Assembly: GCF_003207955.1 (NCBI RefSeq)
Contig: NZ_NOXG01000003.1
Location: forward strand, 296,596-360,595
From: Novacetimonas pomaceti
GTDB lineage: Bacteria; Pseudomonadota; Alphaproteobacteria; Acetobacterales; Acetobacteraceae
Direction: 5' to 3'
DNA: 64,000 nucleotides
Part shown: positions 34,859 through 42,953 of the stretch, one piece after another
How positions within the stretch are numbered: the stretch's first letter is position 1
Layout: every line of letters starts with the position of its first letter
Program-made: the position numbers and the translations under genes
Notes under the pieces: model-generated
Seen by the model: the letters and a program-made list of their open reading frames with translations, nothing else
Database searches by the model: none
Told to the model about the DNA's origin: nothing

Positions 34859-35614
34859 ATGCCGGATACGTCTTCGTGCCAGTTCGAGCAGCGACCACGG
34901 CGTCTTGTCATGGGCACTGCCGGGCTTCAGGCAGATTTCTGCAAGATGTGCAATGTCCGCCCCTCCAGCGTGTGCAGCGCCATCGAGAACGAAGACATAG
35001 CCCGCCTGGCCGAAGCAGCCGTGGAAACCATCGTGACCCCCGGCCGCTGCTTCATCGAGGAAGGGGAGCCGGCGACCGATTTCTTCAACGTGACATCCGG
35101 CACGGTCAAGCTGTTCAAGGCGCTGCCTGACGGACGGCGGCAGATCACGGGGTTCGCCGGGCCGGGGCATTTCCTCGGGCTGGCGGTGTCCGACCGTTAC
35201 GCCTTCGGGGCCGAAGCGGTCGATACCGTGCGGCTGTGCCGTTTTTCGCGCGAACGCATGCGCATCCTGCTGGACGATTTTCCCCGCATGGAACGCCGCC
35301 TGCTTGAAGAAGCATCGAACGAACTGGTCGCGGCCCAGAACCAGATGCTTCTTCTGGGGCGCAAGACCGCCCGGGAGCGGGTGGCAAGTTTCCTGCTGGA
35401 TCAGGCGAACCACGGAGAACTGAATAGCGAGGGGCAGCTTCACCTGCCCATGACGCGTGGCGATATCGCCGATTACCTTGGCCTGACCATCGAAACCGTC
35501 AGCCGTACGCTGAGCTGGATGCGTGCGCAGGGAATGATCGATGTTGGCAAGAGCTATGCCATTACCATCCTTGCGCAGGAACGACTCGAAAGCCTGGCCG
35601 AGGGCGAGGACTGA
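34859..35614 (+). CDS. Oxygen-responsive Crp/Fnr-family transcription regulator
   Basis: A 251-residue FNR/FnrN-type activator. The N-terminal Fe-S cluster cysteines are present in DFCKMCNVRPSSVC (Cys28, Cys31, Cys39; C-x2-C-x7-C), with a fourth at Cys127 in VRLCRFSRERM, so it should bind an O2-labile 4Fe-4S cluster. A cyclic-nucleotide-like beta barrel, a dimer helix, and a C-terminal HTH (MTRGDIADYLGLTIETVSRTLSWM) with the E-x-x-S-R contacts for TTGAT half-sites follow. An internal ATG at codon 18 is possible. Two matching boxes lie upstream of neighbouring genes. Confidence 0.9.
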   Translation: MPDTSSCQFEQRPRRLVMGTAGLQADFCKMCNVRPSSVCSAIENEDIARLAEAAVETIVTPGRCFIEEGEPATDFFNVTSGTVKLFKALPDGRRQITGFAGPGHFLGLAVSDRYAFGAEAVDTVRLCRFSRERMRILLDDFPRMERRLLEEASNELVAAQNQMLLLGRKTARERVASFLLDQANHGELNSEGQLHLPMTRGDIADYLGLTIETVSRTLSWMRAQGMIDVGKSYAITILAQERLESLAEGED

Positions 35615-35674
35615 TCCTCGCTCCTCCCGCTGTTTCGTAAAGCGGCAATTTTAAATAGCACCCTGAAATCATAA

Positions 35675-35750
35675 AAGTTTTTGGTGAAGCTTTTTGCAAA
35701 AAGCTTCAAGGAACGTCGCCTTTTTGAAAAAAGGCGACACCCAAAAACTC
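35675..35750 (-). repeat. Interspersed palindromic element, copy 7
   Basis: Reverse orientation, GC-rich stem GTCGCC/GGCGAC as in copy 5 (paired substitution). It lies between convergent stops, 60 bp after the fnr-like gene and 36 bp from the AI-2E family gene, in canonical order for the latter. Confidence 0.85.
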
Positions 35751-35786
35751 CTGTTTCCTATCAACGACTGTTTTTCAGGCCGGATC

Positions 35787-37064
35787 TTACGCGCCCGGTG
35801 GCTGGCTGTCGTCTTCGTCAATCATGTCGGGCGTGAAGAGGGGCGTGGTATTCGTCCCCCGGGTCGGCCCGCCGACGATGTGGCCTATGGGCGTCAGGAT
35901 ATCGACATGGTCACAGATGATCTTGAACACCGCCAGCAGGGGCACCGACAGGAACGCCCCGCCAATTCCCCACAGCCAGTCCCAGAACATCAGTGATCCC
36001 ATCACCAGCACGGGATTGAGCGTAAAGCGCCGCGCCAGCACCATCGGGGTGATCGTCTCGCCTTCCGTCAGGTGGATGCACAGGTAAATCGCGGGCGGCA
36101 GCGCCGCCTGAAGGACGGAGGGAAAGGTGAACAGCCCCACGAGGAAATAGACGGTGATCCCCATCATGGGACCAATGATGGGGATGTAGTTCAGCAGGAA
36201 CGCCATCACCCCCCACAGCAGCGGGTTGGGCATGCCCAGCAGCCAGCATTGCAGCATGTTGGCAAGGCCGACGAGCGAGTTGATGATCGTGATGGTCGCC
36301 AGATAGAGCGAGACGTTGCGTTCGATCTGATAGGCGATCTGGACCGTCCGCCGCTTGTCCGCGAAGGTGGGCATGATTTCCACAAACCGGCGCAACAGGC
36401 TGTCCCCCTGCGCCAGCAGGAAGAACAGCATCAGGATCATCGTGAAGAACTGCCCCACGAACGCCCGCGTTCCCAGCAGCAGGGAGGATCCGAAATTGTT
36501 GAACTCCCCACCCGCTGGCGCCGCTGACATCACGACGCGCTCGGACTCGTCCCCTCCGGCCTTGGCCGTGTGGTCGAGGTGACTACCCGCGATGGTCATG
36601 AAGTTCTCGATCCGCTCCGACGCCATGCCGACCAGATGGATCGGCCCGCGCAGGAACGCGAGGCGGTCGCCCAGCGCGCTCATCGCCTCGGGCGCGCGTT
36701 CGATCCATCCGGCGGCGGGCACCGAAATGGCGGTCCCGATGGCGCCCACGATGCCAAAGACCCCAAGGATCAGCAGCAGGGCCGCCAAGGGTTTGGGCAG
36801 CTTTAGCTTCAGGTGCAAAAAGCGCATTGGCGTGGACAGCAGCAGGTTCACCACCAGCGCCAGGATCATCGGCAGGATGATGGAGGCCGCGAAATACAGC
36901 GTATAGAAGACGGCAAGGATGCAAAGCACCAGAAGGCAGGCCGTCTTGAGGTCCATGCGCGTATGACGCATGACCTCACGCGCGCGGTGCTGCTGCATGC
37001 TTTCGTACGATGGCGCGGCGGCAGGCGGCGGGGGGGACGTGGGCGTGTTCTCTTCGGGCGGCAT
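35787..37064 (-). CDS. AI-2E family transporter (PerM/YhhQ-like permease)
   Basis: A 425-residue membrane protein of the AI-2E exporter superfamily. There are about seven to eight hydrophobic helices: a cluster at residues 35-105, a long soluble middle, then FVGQFFTMILMLFFLLAQGDSLLRRFVE and the conserved YIPIIGPMMGITVYFLVGL and ITPMVLARRFTLNPVLVMGSLMFWDWLWGIGGAFLSVPLLAVFK stretches (given in part). The family includes quorum-signal exporters and Na+/H+ antiporters; the substrate is not deducible. Hydrophilic Pro-rich N and C tails flank the core. Confidence 0.87.
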   Translation of the reverse strand: MPPEENTPTSPPPPAAAPSYESMQQHRAREVMRHTRMDLKTACLLVLCILAVFYTLYFAASIILPMILALVVNLLLSTPMRFLHLKLKLPKPLAALLLILGVFGIVGAIGTAISVPAAGWIERAPEAMSALGDRLAFLRGPIHLVGMASERIENFMTIAGSHLDHTAKAGGDESERVVMSAAPAGGEFNNFGSSLLLGTRAFVGQFFTMILMLFFLLAQGDSLLRRFVEIMPTFADKRRTVQIAYQIERNVSLYLATITIINSLVGLANMLQCWLLGMPNPLLWGVMAFLLNYIPIIGPMMGITVYFLVGLFTFPSVLQAALPPAIYLCIHLTEGETITPMVLARRFTLNPVLVMGSLMFWDWLWGIGGAFLSVPLLAVFKIICDHVDILTPIGHIVGGPTRGTNTTPLFTPDMIDEDDSQPPGA

Positions 37065-37382
37065 GATCCGGCTTCACCTTTGGCAAGACCCAGGGGATCA
37101 GAGGACCGACCAACCGGTTTTACCGAGCAAGAAACAGGAAAATACGCCTAGTCCGTCCCGGTCGCCTTCGCAACCCACAACACGGGCTGTCATTGCCGCT
37201 ACGCAATTCTTGCAATGGCCGGGATGGAAGGCCGGCGGAAGAACACGGGATTGTGAATGTATTCCTTTCCCCATCCGGCCGGATGCCGGCGCGAAGGTGT
37301 TGCACCCAAGGGGATTCAGCATTCAAATGAATAATGGATATGAAGGTTTGTCGCCTTCATCGCAGGAAATGGAGATAAAGAC
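37065..37382. other. Intergenic region with the pqq operon promoter
   Basis: 318 bp between divergent genes without an ORF of coding character. A weak promoter-like pair TTGCAC (37300-37305), 17 bp, TCAAAT (37323-37328) lies 55 bp before the pqqA start; this is a guess by eye. Confidence 0.35.
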
Positions 37383-37463
37383 ATGGCATGGAACACCCCC
37401 AAGATCGTTGAAGTTCCCCTGGGCGCGGAAATCAACAGCTACGTCTGCGGCGAAAAGAAGTAA
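37383..37463 (+). CDS. pqqA: PQQ precursor peptide PqqA (26 aa)
   Basis: A 26-residue peptide, MAWNTPKIVEVPLGAEINSY followed by VCGEKK. It has Glu16 and Tyr20 separated by three residues (E-I-N-S-Y), the pair that PqqE cross-links and that become the backbone of pyrroloquinoline quinone. GGAG lies 8 bp before the ATG. It is too short for normal gene callers but is fixed by its position directly before pqqB. A strong hairpin follows the stop. Confidence 0.97.
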   Translation: MAWNTPKIVEVPLGAEINSYVCGEKK

Positions 37464-37472
37464 GATGTTTTC

Positions 37473-37502
37473 ATCGCCACCTGTCTCGTCACAGGTGGCG
37501 AT
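37473..37502 (+). terminator. Hairpin between pqqA and pqqB (attenuator/partial terminator)
   Basis: Perfect 12-bp stem ATCGCCACCTGT / ACAGGTGGCGAT with a CTCGTC loop, then only TTTC before the pqqB start 20 bp later. The short T tract suggests partial termination or 3'-end stabilisation, so that far more pqqA than pqqBCDE mRNA is made (inference). Confidence 0.75.
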
Positions 37503-37521
37503 TTTCATATAAACACCAGCC

Positions 37522-38445
37522 ATGATCGACATCATCGTTCTTGGCGCGGCCGCAGGTGGCGGATTCCCACAGTGGAATTCCAACGCGGAAGGCTGCCGAC
37601 GGGCCCGGTCCGGCGATCCCGCCGCACTGCCCCGCACACAGGCCTCGATCGCCATCAGTGGCGACGGACAGCACTGGTTCATCGTCAACGCATCGCCCGA
37701 CCTGCGTACCCAGATCAACCAGACCCCTGCCCTTCACCCGAACGAGGGACTGCGTTCCACCCCGATCGCGGGCGTGATCCTGACAGGGGGAGAGGTCGAT
37801 ACCATCACCGGTCTGCTGACACTGCGCGAACGCCAGCCGCTTACGCTGCTTGCGACCGATGCGGTGCTGGCGACGCTGGATGCCAACCCGGTGTTCGAGG
37901 CGCTGAACCGCCAGGTGGTGACCCGCACCGCGCTGCCGCTGGAGCAGGATTTTCCCCTGACGCTGGTCGATGGCACGCCCGCCGACCTGACGATCCGGGC
38001 CTTTGTCGTGCCGGGCAAGGTTCCACTGTATGCCGAACGCGGCCCCGATCCCGCCGCCATTGTCGAAAATGGGGAGACGATCGGGCTGGAGATCACCGAT
38101 GGCGCGCGCCGCGTATGTTTCATTCCCGGCTGCGCGCGGATGACGGACGCCCTGCGACAGCGCCTGTCGGGGGCGGATCTGGTCTTCTTCGACGGGACGT
38201 TGTGGGTCGATGACGAAATGCTGCGCGCCGGCGTGGGGGAAAAGACGGGCCAGCGCATGGGGCACATGTCGCTGATGGGCGAGGCGGGGACATTCGCCGC
38301 GTTCCGCGATCTGGATATCGCGCGCAAAATCCTGATTCACATCAACAATTCCAACCCCGTGCTGCTGTCCGATTCGCCCGAGCGCAAACGCGCCGAGGCG
38401 GAGGGCTGGGACGTGGCCCATGACGGGATGAGGATTACATTATGA
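37522..38445 (+). CDS. pqqB: PQQ biosynthesis protein PqqB
   Basis: A 307-residue metallo-beta-lactamase-fold protein with the N-terminal hallmark IIVLGAAAGGGFPQWNSNAEGCRRAR (given in part), followed by SIAISGDGQHWFIVNASPDLRTQI and the C-terminal HINNSNPVLLSDSPER. PqqB is proposed to hydroxylate a tyrosine-derived intermediate in PQQ synthesis. It is the second gene of the complete pqqABCDE operon; its stop overlaps the pqqC ATG (38442-38445, ATGA). Confidence 0.97.
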   Translation: MIDIIVLGAAAGGGFPQWNSNAEGCRRARSGDPAALPRTQASIAISGDGQHWFIVNASPDLRTQINQTPALHPNEGLRSTPIAGVILTGGEVDTITGLLTLRERQPLTLLATDAVLATLDANPVFEALNRQVVTRTALPLEQDFPLTLVDGTPADLTIRAFVVPGKVPLYAERGPDPAAIVENGETIGLEITDGARRVCFIPGCARMTDALRQRLSGADLVFFDGTLWVDDEMLRAGVGEKTGQRMGHMSLMGEAGTFAAFRDLDIARKILIHINNSNPVLLSDSPERKRAEAEGWDVAHDGMRITL

Positions 38446-39179
38446 CCGGACAGATACTCTCCCCCGACGGGCTGGAAGCCGCGCTGCGTGCCATCGGGGC
38501 GGAGCGTTACCATAACCTCCACCCTTTCCATCGCGCGTTGCATGATGGCCGCCTGACGCAGGGACAGGTGCAGGCATGGGCGCTGAACCGTTACTATTAC
38601 CAGTGCCAGATCCCGGCCAAGGACGCGACGCTGCTGGCGCGGCTGCCGACGGCGGAACTGCGTCGGGAATGGCGGCGGCGGCTGGTCGATCACGATGGCG
38701 ACGCACCGGGCACGGGCGGCGTGGCGCGCTGGCTGCGGCTGACGGACGGGCTGGGCCTTGACCGCGCGTATGTCGAGTCGCTTGACGGACTGCTGCCCGC
38801 CACGAAATTCGCGGTCGATGCCTATGTCGCCTTCGTGCGGGACCGTTCGATACTGGAGGCGATCGCGTCCTCGCTTACGGAACTGTTTTCCCCCACGATC
38901 ATCAGCGAACGCGTCGCGGGGATGCTGCGCCATTATGATTTCGTCAACAGCGACACGCTGGCCTATTTCCATCCGCGCCTGACGCAGGCCCCGCGCGATT
39001 CCGATTTCGCGCTGGCCTATGTCCGCGAACATGCCCGCACTGCCGAACAGCAGGAAGCGGTGCTGGCGGCGCTGAAGTTCAAATGCGCGGTGCTGTGGTC
39101 CATGCTCGACGCGCTGGATTACGCCTATGTCACGCCGGGCCGGATTCCGCCCGGCGCGTTCCGGCCGACCTGCCCATGA
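38442..39179 (+). CDS. pqqC: Pyrroloquinoline-quinone synthase PqqC
   Basis: A 245-residue all-helical protein of the heme-oxygenase-like fold. Conserved active-site stretches are visible: YHNLHPFHRALHDG, WALNRYYYQCQIPAKDA and the HYDFVNSDTLAYFHPRLTQAPRD region. It performs the final ring closure and eight-electron oxidation to PQQ using O2. It overlaps pqqB and pqqD by four bases at each end (ATGA), so the operon is translationally coupled. The length matches the K. pneumoniae enzyme (~251). Confidence 0.97.
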   Translation: MTGQILSPDGLEAALRAIGAERYHNLHPFHRALHDGRLTQGQVQAWALNRYYYQCQIPAKDATLLARLPTAELRREWRRRLVDHDGDAPGTGGVARWLRLTDGLGLDRAYVESLDGLLPATKFAVDAYVAFVRDRSILEAIASSLTELFSPTIISERVAGMLRHYDFVNSDTLAYFHPRLTQAPRDSDFALAYVREHARTAEQQEAVLAALKFKCAVLWSMLDALDYAYVTPGRIPPGAFRPTCP

Positions 39180-39463
39180 CGGAGGTCGCGCCCCTTGCGC
39201 CCGACAGCGTGGTGCGGTTCGCCCGTGGCGTGCGGCTGCAGCATGACCGGGTACGGGACCAGTGGGTGATCCAGGCGCCGGAACGCGCGTTCCTGCCCGA
39301 TCCCGTGGCGGTGGAGATCCTGCGCCTTGTCGATGGGACGCGCACGCTGGACGACATCGTGACGGATCTTGCCGCGCGTTTCGCCGCCCCGCGTGACCTG
39401 ATCGCGCGCGACGTCATGGAAATGGCGGCCGATCTGGTGGCGCGGCAGGTGCTGCTGCCATGA
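39176..39463 (+). CDS. pqqD: PQQ peptide chaperone PqqD
   Basis: A 95-residue winged-helix protein starting at the ATG that overlaps the pqqC stop. Family features: RGVRLQHDRVRDQWVIQAPERAF, then LDIVTDLAARF-like helices and a C-terminal DVMEMAADLVARQVLL helix. PqqD binds the PqqA peptide and presents it to PqqE. The open frame extends further upstream to 39083 but that part is pqqC in another frame. ATGA overlap with pqqE. Confidence 0.96.
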   Translation: MTEVAPLAPDSVVRFARGVRLQHDRVRDQWVIQAPERAFLPDPVAVEILRLVDGTRTLDDIVTDLAARFAAPRDLIARDVMEMAADLVARQVLLP

Positions 39464-40560
39464 CGGAGAAGCCCGCGCCACCGATGAGCCTGCTGGCGGA
39501 ACTGACGCATCGTTGCCCGCTGCAATGTCCCTACTGCTCCAACCCGCTGGCGCTGGAGCCGCGCGCCAATGAACTGACCACCGCGCAATGGATCGACATC
39601 CTGGACCAGGCGGCGGAGCTTGGCGTGCTGCAGGTGCATTTTTCCGGGGGCGAGCCGATGGCGCGTCCCGACCTGCCCGAACTGGTGCGCCATGCGGTGG
39701 GACGGGGGCTTTATACCAACCTGATCACATCAGGCGTCCTGATGACGCCCGCGACCTTTGGCGCGCTGGTGGAGGCGGGGCTGGATCATATGCAGCTGTC
39801 GTTTCAGGACATCGACCCGCAGAATGCCGAACGTGTCGGTGGGATGAAGGGCGCGCAGGCAAGGAAGATGGCTGCTGCCGCCATGGTCGTGGCCGATGGC
39901 ATGCCGCTGACGCTGAATTTCGTCATTTATCGTGAAAACGTCGCCCGCGTGGCACAGATGATCGACAGCGCGGCGGAAATGGGCGCGCGGCGGGTCGAAA
40001 TCGCCCATACGCAGTATTATGGCTGGGGCCTGCGTAACCGCGACGCCCTGATGCCCACCCGCGCGCAGGTGGACGAGGCCACCCGCGCGGTGGAGGCCGC
40101 GCGCACGCGTTATGCCGGTCGCCTGACCATCGATTACGTCACGCCTGATTATTATGCCGACCGTCCCAAGCCATGCATGGGGGGATGGGGACGCCGGTTC
40201 GTCAATATTTCCCCATCGGGCCGCGTCCTGCCGTGTCATGCGGCCGAAAGCATCCCGGGGGTAAGCATTCCCGACATTCGCGAGGCGGGACTGGGTGCGA
40301 TCTGGGATACAGCCCCGCTATTTACCATGTTCCGTGGAACGGACTGGATGCCCGCGCCGTGTCGTACCTGCGACCAGCGTGAAAAGGACTGGGGCGGCTG
40401 CCGCTGTCAGGCGCTGGCGCTGGCGGGGGATGCGGCGGCGACGGATCCGGTGTGCGAACGTGCCCCCGACCATGACAGGATTACAGCCGCGATCGCGGAG
40501 CGTCCTGACGTGGCCCCGCCTTTTGTCTATCGCCGCTATGCCAATGGCGACGTGGGCTAA
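39460..40560 (+). CDS. pqqE: PqqA peptide cyclase PqqE (radical SAM)
   Basis: A 366-residue radical SAM/SPASM protein. The SAM cluster motif is LTHRCPLQCPYCSNPL (Cys19, Cys23, Cys26), followed by FSGGEPMARPDL. Auxiliary-cluster cysteines lie in KPCMGGWG, SGRVLPCHAAE and CRTCDQREKDWGGCRCQA. It makes the Glu-Tyr C-C bond in PqqA bound to PqqD. It is the last gene of the operon; pqqF/G protease genes are not in the window. Repeat copy 8 follows after 14 bp. Confidence 0.97.
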   Translation: MTEKPAPPMSLLAELTHRCPLQCPYCSNPLALEPRANELTTAQWIDILDQAAELGVLQVHFSGGEPMARPDLPELVRHAVGRGLYTNLITSGVLMTPATFGALVEAGLDHMQLSFQDIDPQNAERVGGMKGAQARKMAAAAMVVADGMPLTLNFVIYRENVARVAQMIDSAAEMGARRVEIAHTQYYGWGLRNRDALMPTRAQVDEATRAVEAARTRYAGRLTIDYVTPDYYADRPKPCMGGWGRRFVNISPSGRVLPCHAAESIPGVSIPDIREAGLGAIWDTAPLFTMFRGTDWMPAPCRTCDQREKDWGGCRCQALALAGDAAATDPVCERAPDHDRITAAIAERPDVAPPFVYRRYANGDVG

Positions 40561-40574
40561 CCTTTAAGTAATAA

Positions 40575-40650
40575 AAGTTTTTGGGTGCAGCCTTTTTTTA
40601 AAAAGGCTGCGTTCTTCGAAGCTTTTTGAAAAAAGCTTCACCAAAAACTT
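40575..40650 (+). repeat. Interspersed palindromic element, copy 8
   Basis: Complete copy 14 bp after pqqE. The first stem reads GCAGCC/GGCTGC: two positions differ from the consensus GCCGCC/GGCGGC, and the opposite arm changed to match. The second loop is GAAA-like (TTTTTGAAAAAAG). It lies between the convergent ends of pqqE and the sugar porter. Confidence 0.9.
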
Positions 40651-40701
40651 CTTTACGATTGCCGCGTGGTCCCTGCCGCGTTCGGGCAGGGACCGGCATT
40701 C

Positions 40702-42141
40702 TCAGGATTCCTGGGAAAGGGGAACGGCGGCTTCCCGCTGTGCTTCCTTGCGCGAAGGCTGTCCGATTTCGCGCAGGGGCAGGCCCGCCATCAGCCGCTT
40801 TTCGATATTTTCAAGGGTCATGTCGCGCGTTTCAGGGACGAAGCGCCATGTCACGAACACGAACGCCAGGTTGAAGGCCGCGAACATCCAGAAGGTGGGG
40901 CCGTTGCCGATCCATTGCAGGAGGGACAGGAACGTCGCGCCGATAAACATGTTCGCCAGCCAGTTCGTCAGGGTGGAGATGGAAATCCCCAGATCACGTC
41001 CCTGAAGCGGCTGCACCTCCGAACACAGAACCCAGATCAGCGGACCCGCCGACATGGAGAAGCCGGAGATATAGATCATCAGCATGAAGACGGCGATGAT
41101 CTGTTCCCCCTGACCCAGCGGGAGGGAGTTGAGCAGCAGCCCGAGGCTTCCCATCCCGACGGCCATGATAAGGAATCCGGCATACAGGATCGGCTTGCGG
41201 CCCCATTTGTCCACCAGGCCGATGGCCACGAAGGTCGCCAGCATGTTCACCAGCCCGACCATCGCCGTGCACCACAACTGTGCCGGGCCGACATATCCCG
41301 CCAGCGCGAAGATCTTGGGCGCGTAGTACATGACCACGTTCACGCCCGCCAGCTGCTGCATGATCTGCAGCCCCATGCCCAGCAGGATGGAGCGGCGGAA
41401 ATTACGGTTCGCCAGCAGCCCCCAGCCTTTCTGCTTCTGCTGGAGCTGGTCGCTGATGTTCTGGATTTCGCGCCGGGCGTCGTCATCGCGGTCACGCAGC
41501 GCGACAAGCACCTCCAGCGCCTCGCTGCGGCGACCCTTCATCATCAGCCAGCGCGGGCTGAACGGCAGGAACAGCGTGCCGATCAGGAACAACAGGCCCG
41601 GGATCGCGGCGACGGCGAACATGCCACGCCAGTTGCCGGAATAGCTGAAGAAGGTGTTGCTCATGAACGCAAGGAAGATCCCCGCCGTGATCATCAGCTG
41701 ATAGGTGGAGATCATGGCCCCGCGCGCCGTCTCGCTGGCGATTTCCGACAGGTACAGCGGCGCGGTGAAGGCCGCGACCCCAATCGCCAGTCCCATAACC
41801 GCGCGTCCCACGATCATCGACGGCACCGACCACGCCAGCGCGCATTCCAGCGACCCGGCCACGAACACCACAGCGCCGATCAGCAGCGTGCGCTTGCGTC
41901 CGATATGGTGGGACATCCATCCCCCGCACAGCGACCCCACTGCAGCGCCCGCCATCATGGAACTGACGATCCATTCCTGCTGCAGGGTGGAGGCATGGAA
42001 CTGTCTGGCGACGAAATCCAGCGCGCCGGAAATGACCCCGATATCCAGCCCCGCCATCAGGCCCGCCAGCGCGGCAAGGCATCCGATGATCAGGGAACGC
42101 ATCCGCGACGATCCCGCGGGTGGGGTGACCGACTGGTTCAT
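40702..42141 (-). CDS. Sugar/H+ symporter (MFS sugar porter family)
   Basis: A 479-residue MFS protein with twelve helices. Sugar-porter signatures are visible: GLDIGVISGAL in helix 1, GGWMSHHIGRKRTLLIGAVVF (given in part) after helix 2, AVMGLAIGVAAFTAPLYLSEIA, LLFLIGTLFLPFSPRWL before the central loop, GLVDKWGRKPILY, and the C-terminal FVPETRDMTLENIEKRL. It resembles GalP/XylE/AraE; the exact sugar cannot be deduced. The frame extends to 42201 but ATG 42141 (MNQSVTPPAG) gives the family start. A second porter is at 47051. Confidence 0.92.
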   Translation of the reverse strand: MNQSVTPPAGSSRMRSLIIGCLAALAGLMAGLDIGVISGALDFVARQFHASTLQQEWIVSSMMAGAAVGSLCGGWMSHHIGRKRTLLIGAVVFVAGSLECALAWSVPSMIVGRAVMGLAIGVAAFTAPLYLSEIASETARGAMISTYQLMITAGIFLAFMSNTFFSYSGNWRGMFAVAAIPGLLFLIGTLFLPFSPRWLMMKGRRSEALEVLVALRDRDDDARREIQNISDQLQQKQKGWGLLANRNFRRSILLGMGLQIMQQLAGVNVVMYYAPKIFALAGYVGPAQLWCTAMVGLVNMLATFVAIGLVDKWGRKPILYAGFLIMAVGMGSLGLLLNSLPLGQGEQIIAVFMLMIYISGFSMSAGPLIWVLCSEVQPLQGRDLGISISTLTNWLANMFIGATFLSLLQWIGNGPTFWMFAAFNLAFVFVTWRFVPETRDMTLENIEKRLMAGLPLREIGQPSRKEAQREAAVPLSQES

Positions 42142-42261
42142 TATGTGCTGATCCTTATATTTTATTTCTTTTTCGTTACCAACGTGATGACCCGGCGCCA
42201 CGCTGGTCCAGCCCTGAAATATGCCCGGCGCGGTTGGCGCCGGACGTGTTGGAATACCTGC

Positions 42262-42822
42262 TCAAATAGGCGTCTGACGCGCCACACCCGTCAGGAAATA
42301 GCACGGAACGCCCCATGCACGTGTATGATCAGGATCATTTTCAACCAGATCATGCACCATAAAACGCCGCAGTCGCAGGATTGCCACACCGCCTTCGTCC
42401 GATACCGCCTCCATATCCTCCGCCATGGCGGCATACCATGGCATGACGCCATGGCGTTCCGTCAATCGCAAAGGCGCGCGCGGACTGATGGAAATGCCGT
42501 GCGCCAGCATGTCCTCGGCCTGCTGTTGCGTCGTTACATGATAGAAATACCCATCCGCGCCGTCCGAAGGGGCGAACTGCCGCAGGGGAACAGGGCCCAG
42601 ATTCACCTCCGCCCCCTGCAGATGGGTGACGACGCGCGGCGGGGCAGGCACCGGCGGCAGGGGACGGGCGAACAGGTCATCCTGTCCCGCGATCGTCGCG
42701 TTGGCGGGATGCGGCCTGCGCGCGGGCGGCTTGCGGGGGGACGGTGTCCGTTGCCTGTCCTGCGTGTCAGGGGGAAGCGGCAGGGGCAGTTCGCCGGTTT
42801 CGTTGCGACGCGAACGCGTCAT
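42262..42822 (-). CDS. Hypothetical protein with Pro-rich N terminus
   Basis: A 186-residue protein, unrecognised. The first ~75 residues are basic, Pro-rich and probably disordered (ETGELPLPLPPDTQDRQRT). The C-terminal ~110 residues begin FYHVTTQQQAEDMLAHGISISP and continue with VAILRLRRFMVHDLVENDPDHT and WGVPCYFLTGV. The Y-H-x-T...A-x-x-I/M-L-x-x-G-I pattern recalls the opening of ADP-ribosyltransferase-like folds, but no catalytic Glu motif is convincing, so this is only a suggestion. The frame continues upstream to 42924 without support. It lies between a sugar porter and a Fur-family gene. Confidence 0.6.
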   Translation of the reverse strand: MTRSRRNETGELPLPLPPDTQDRQRTPSPRKPPARRPHPANATIAGQDDLFARPLPPVPAPPRVVTHLQGAEVNLGPVPLRQFAPSDGADGYFYHVTTQQQAEDMLAHGISISPRAPLRLTERHGVMPWYAAMAEDMEAVSDEGGVAILRLRRFMVHDLVENDPDHTRAWGVPCYFLTGVARQTPI

Positions 42823-42953
42823 CGCGACACTCCACCCCGAAGGGGGACCAGTGGTTTGATCGTGGCCTGTCGCGTCGTGACGCAGGCCGGGGCCATCATG
42901 CCGACAAACGCGGCGCGGATGCAATCGCCGTCACCCCGCGACGGGATCCGCGT

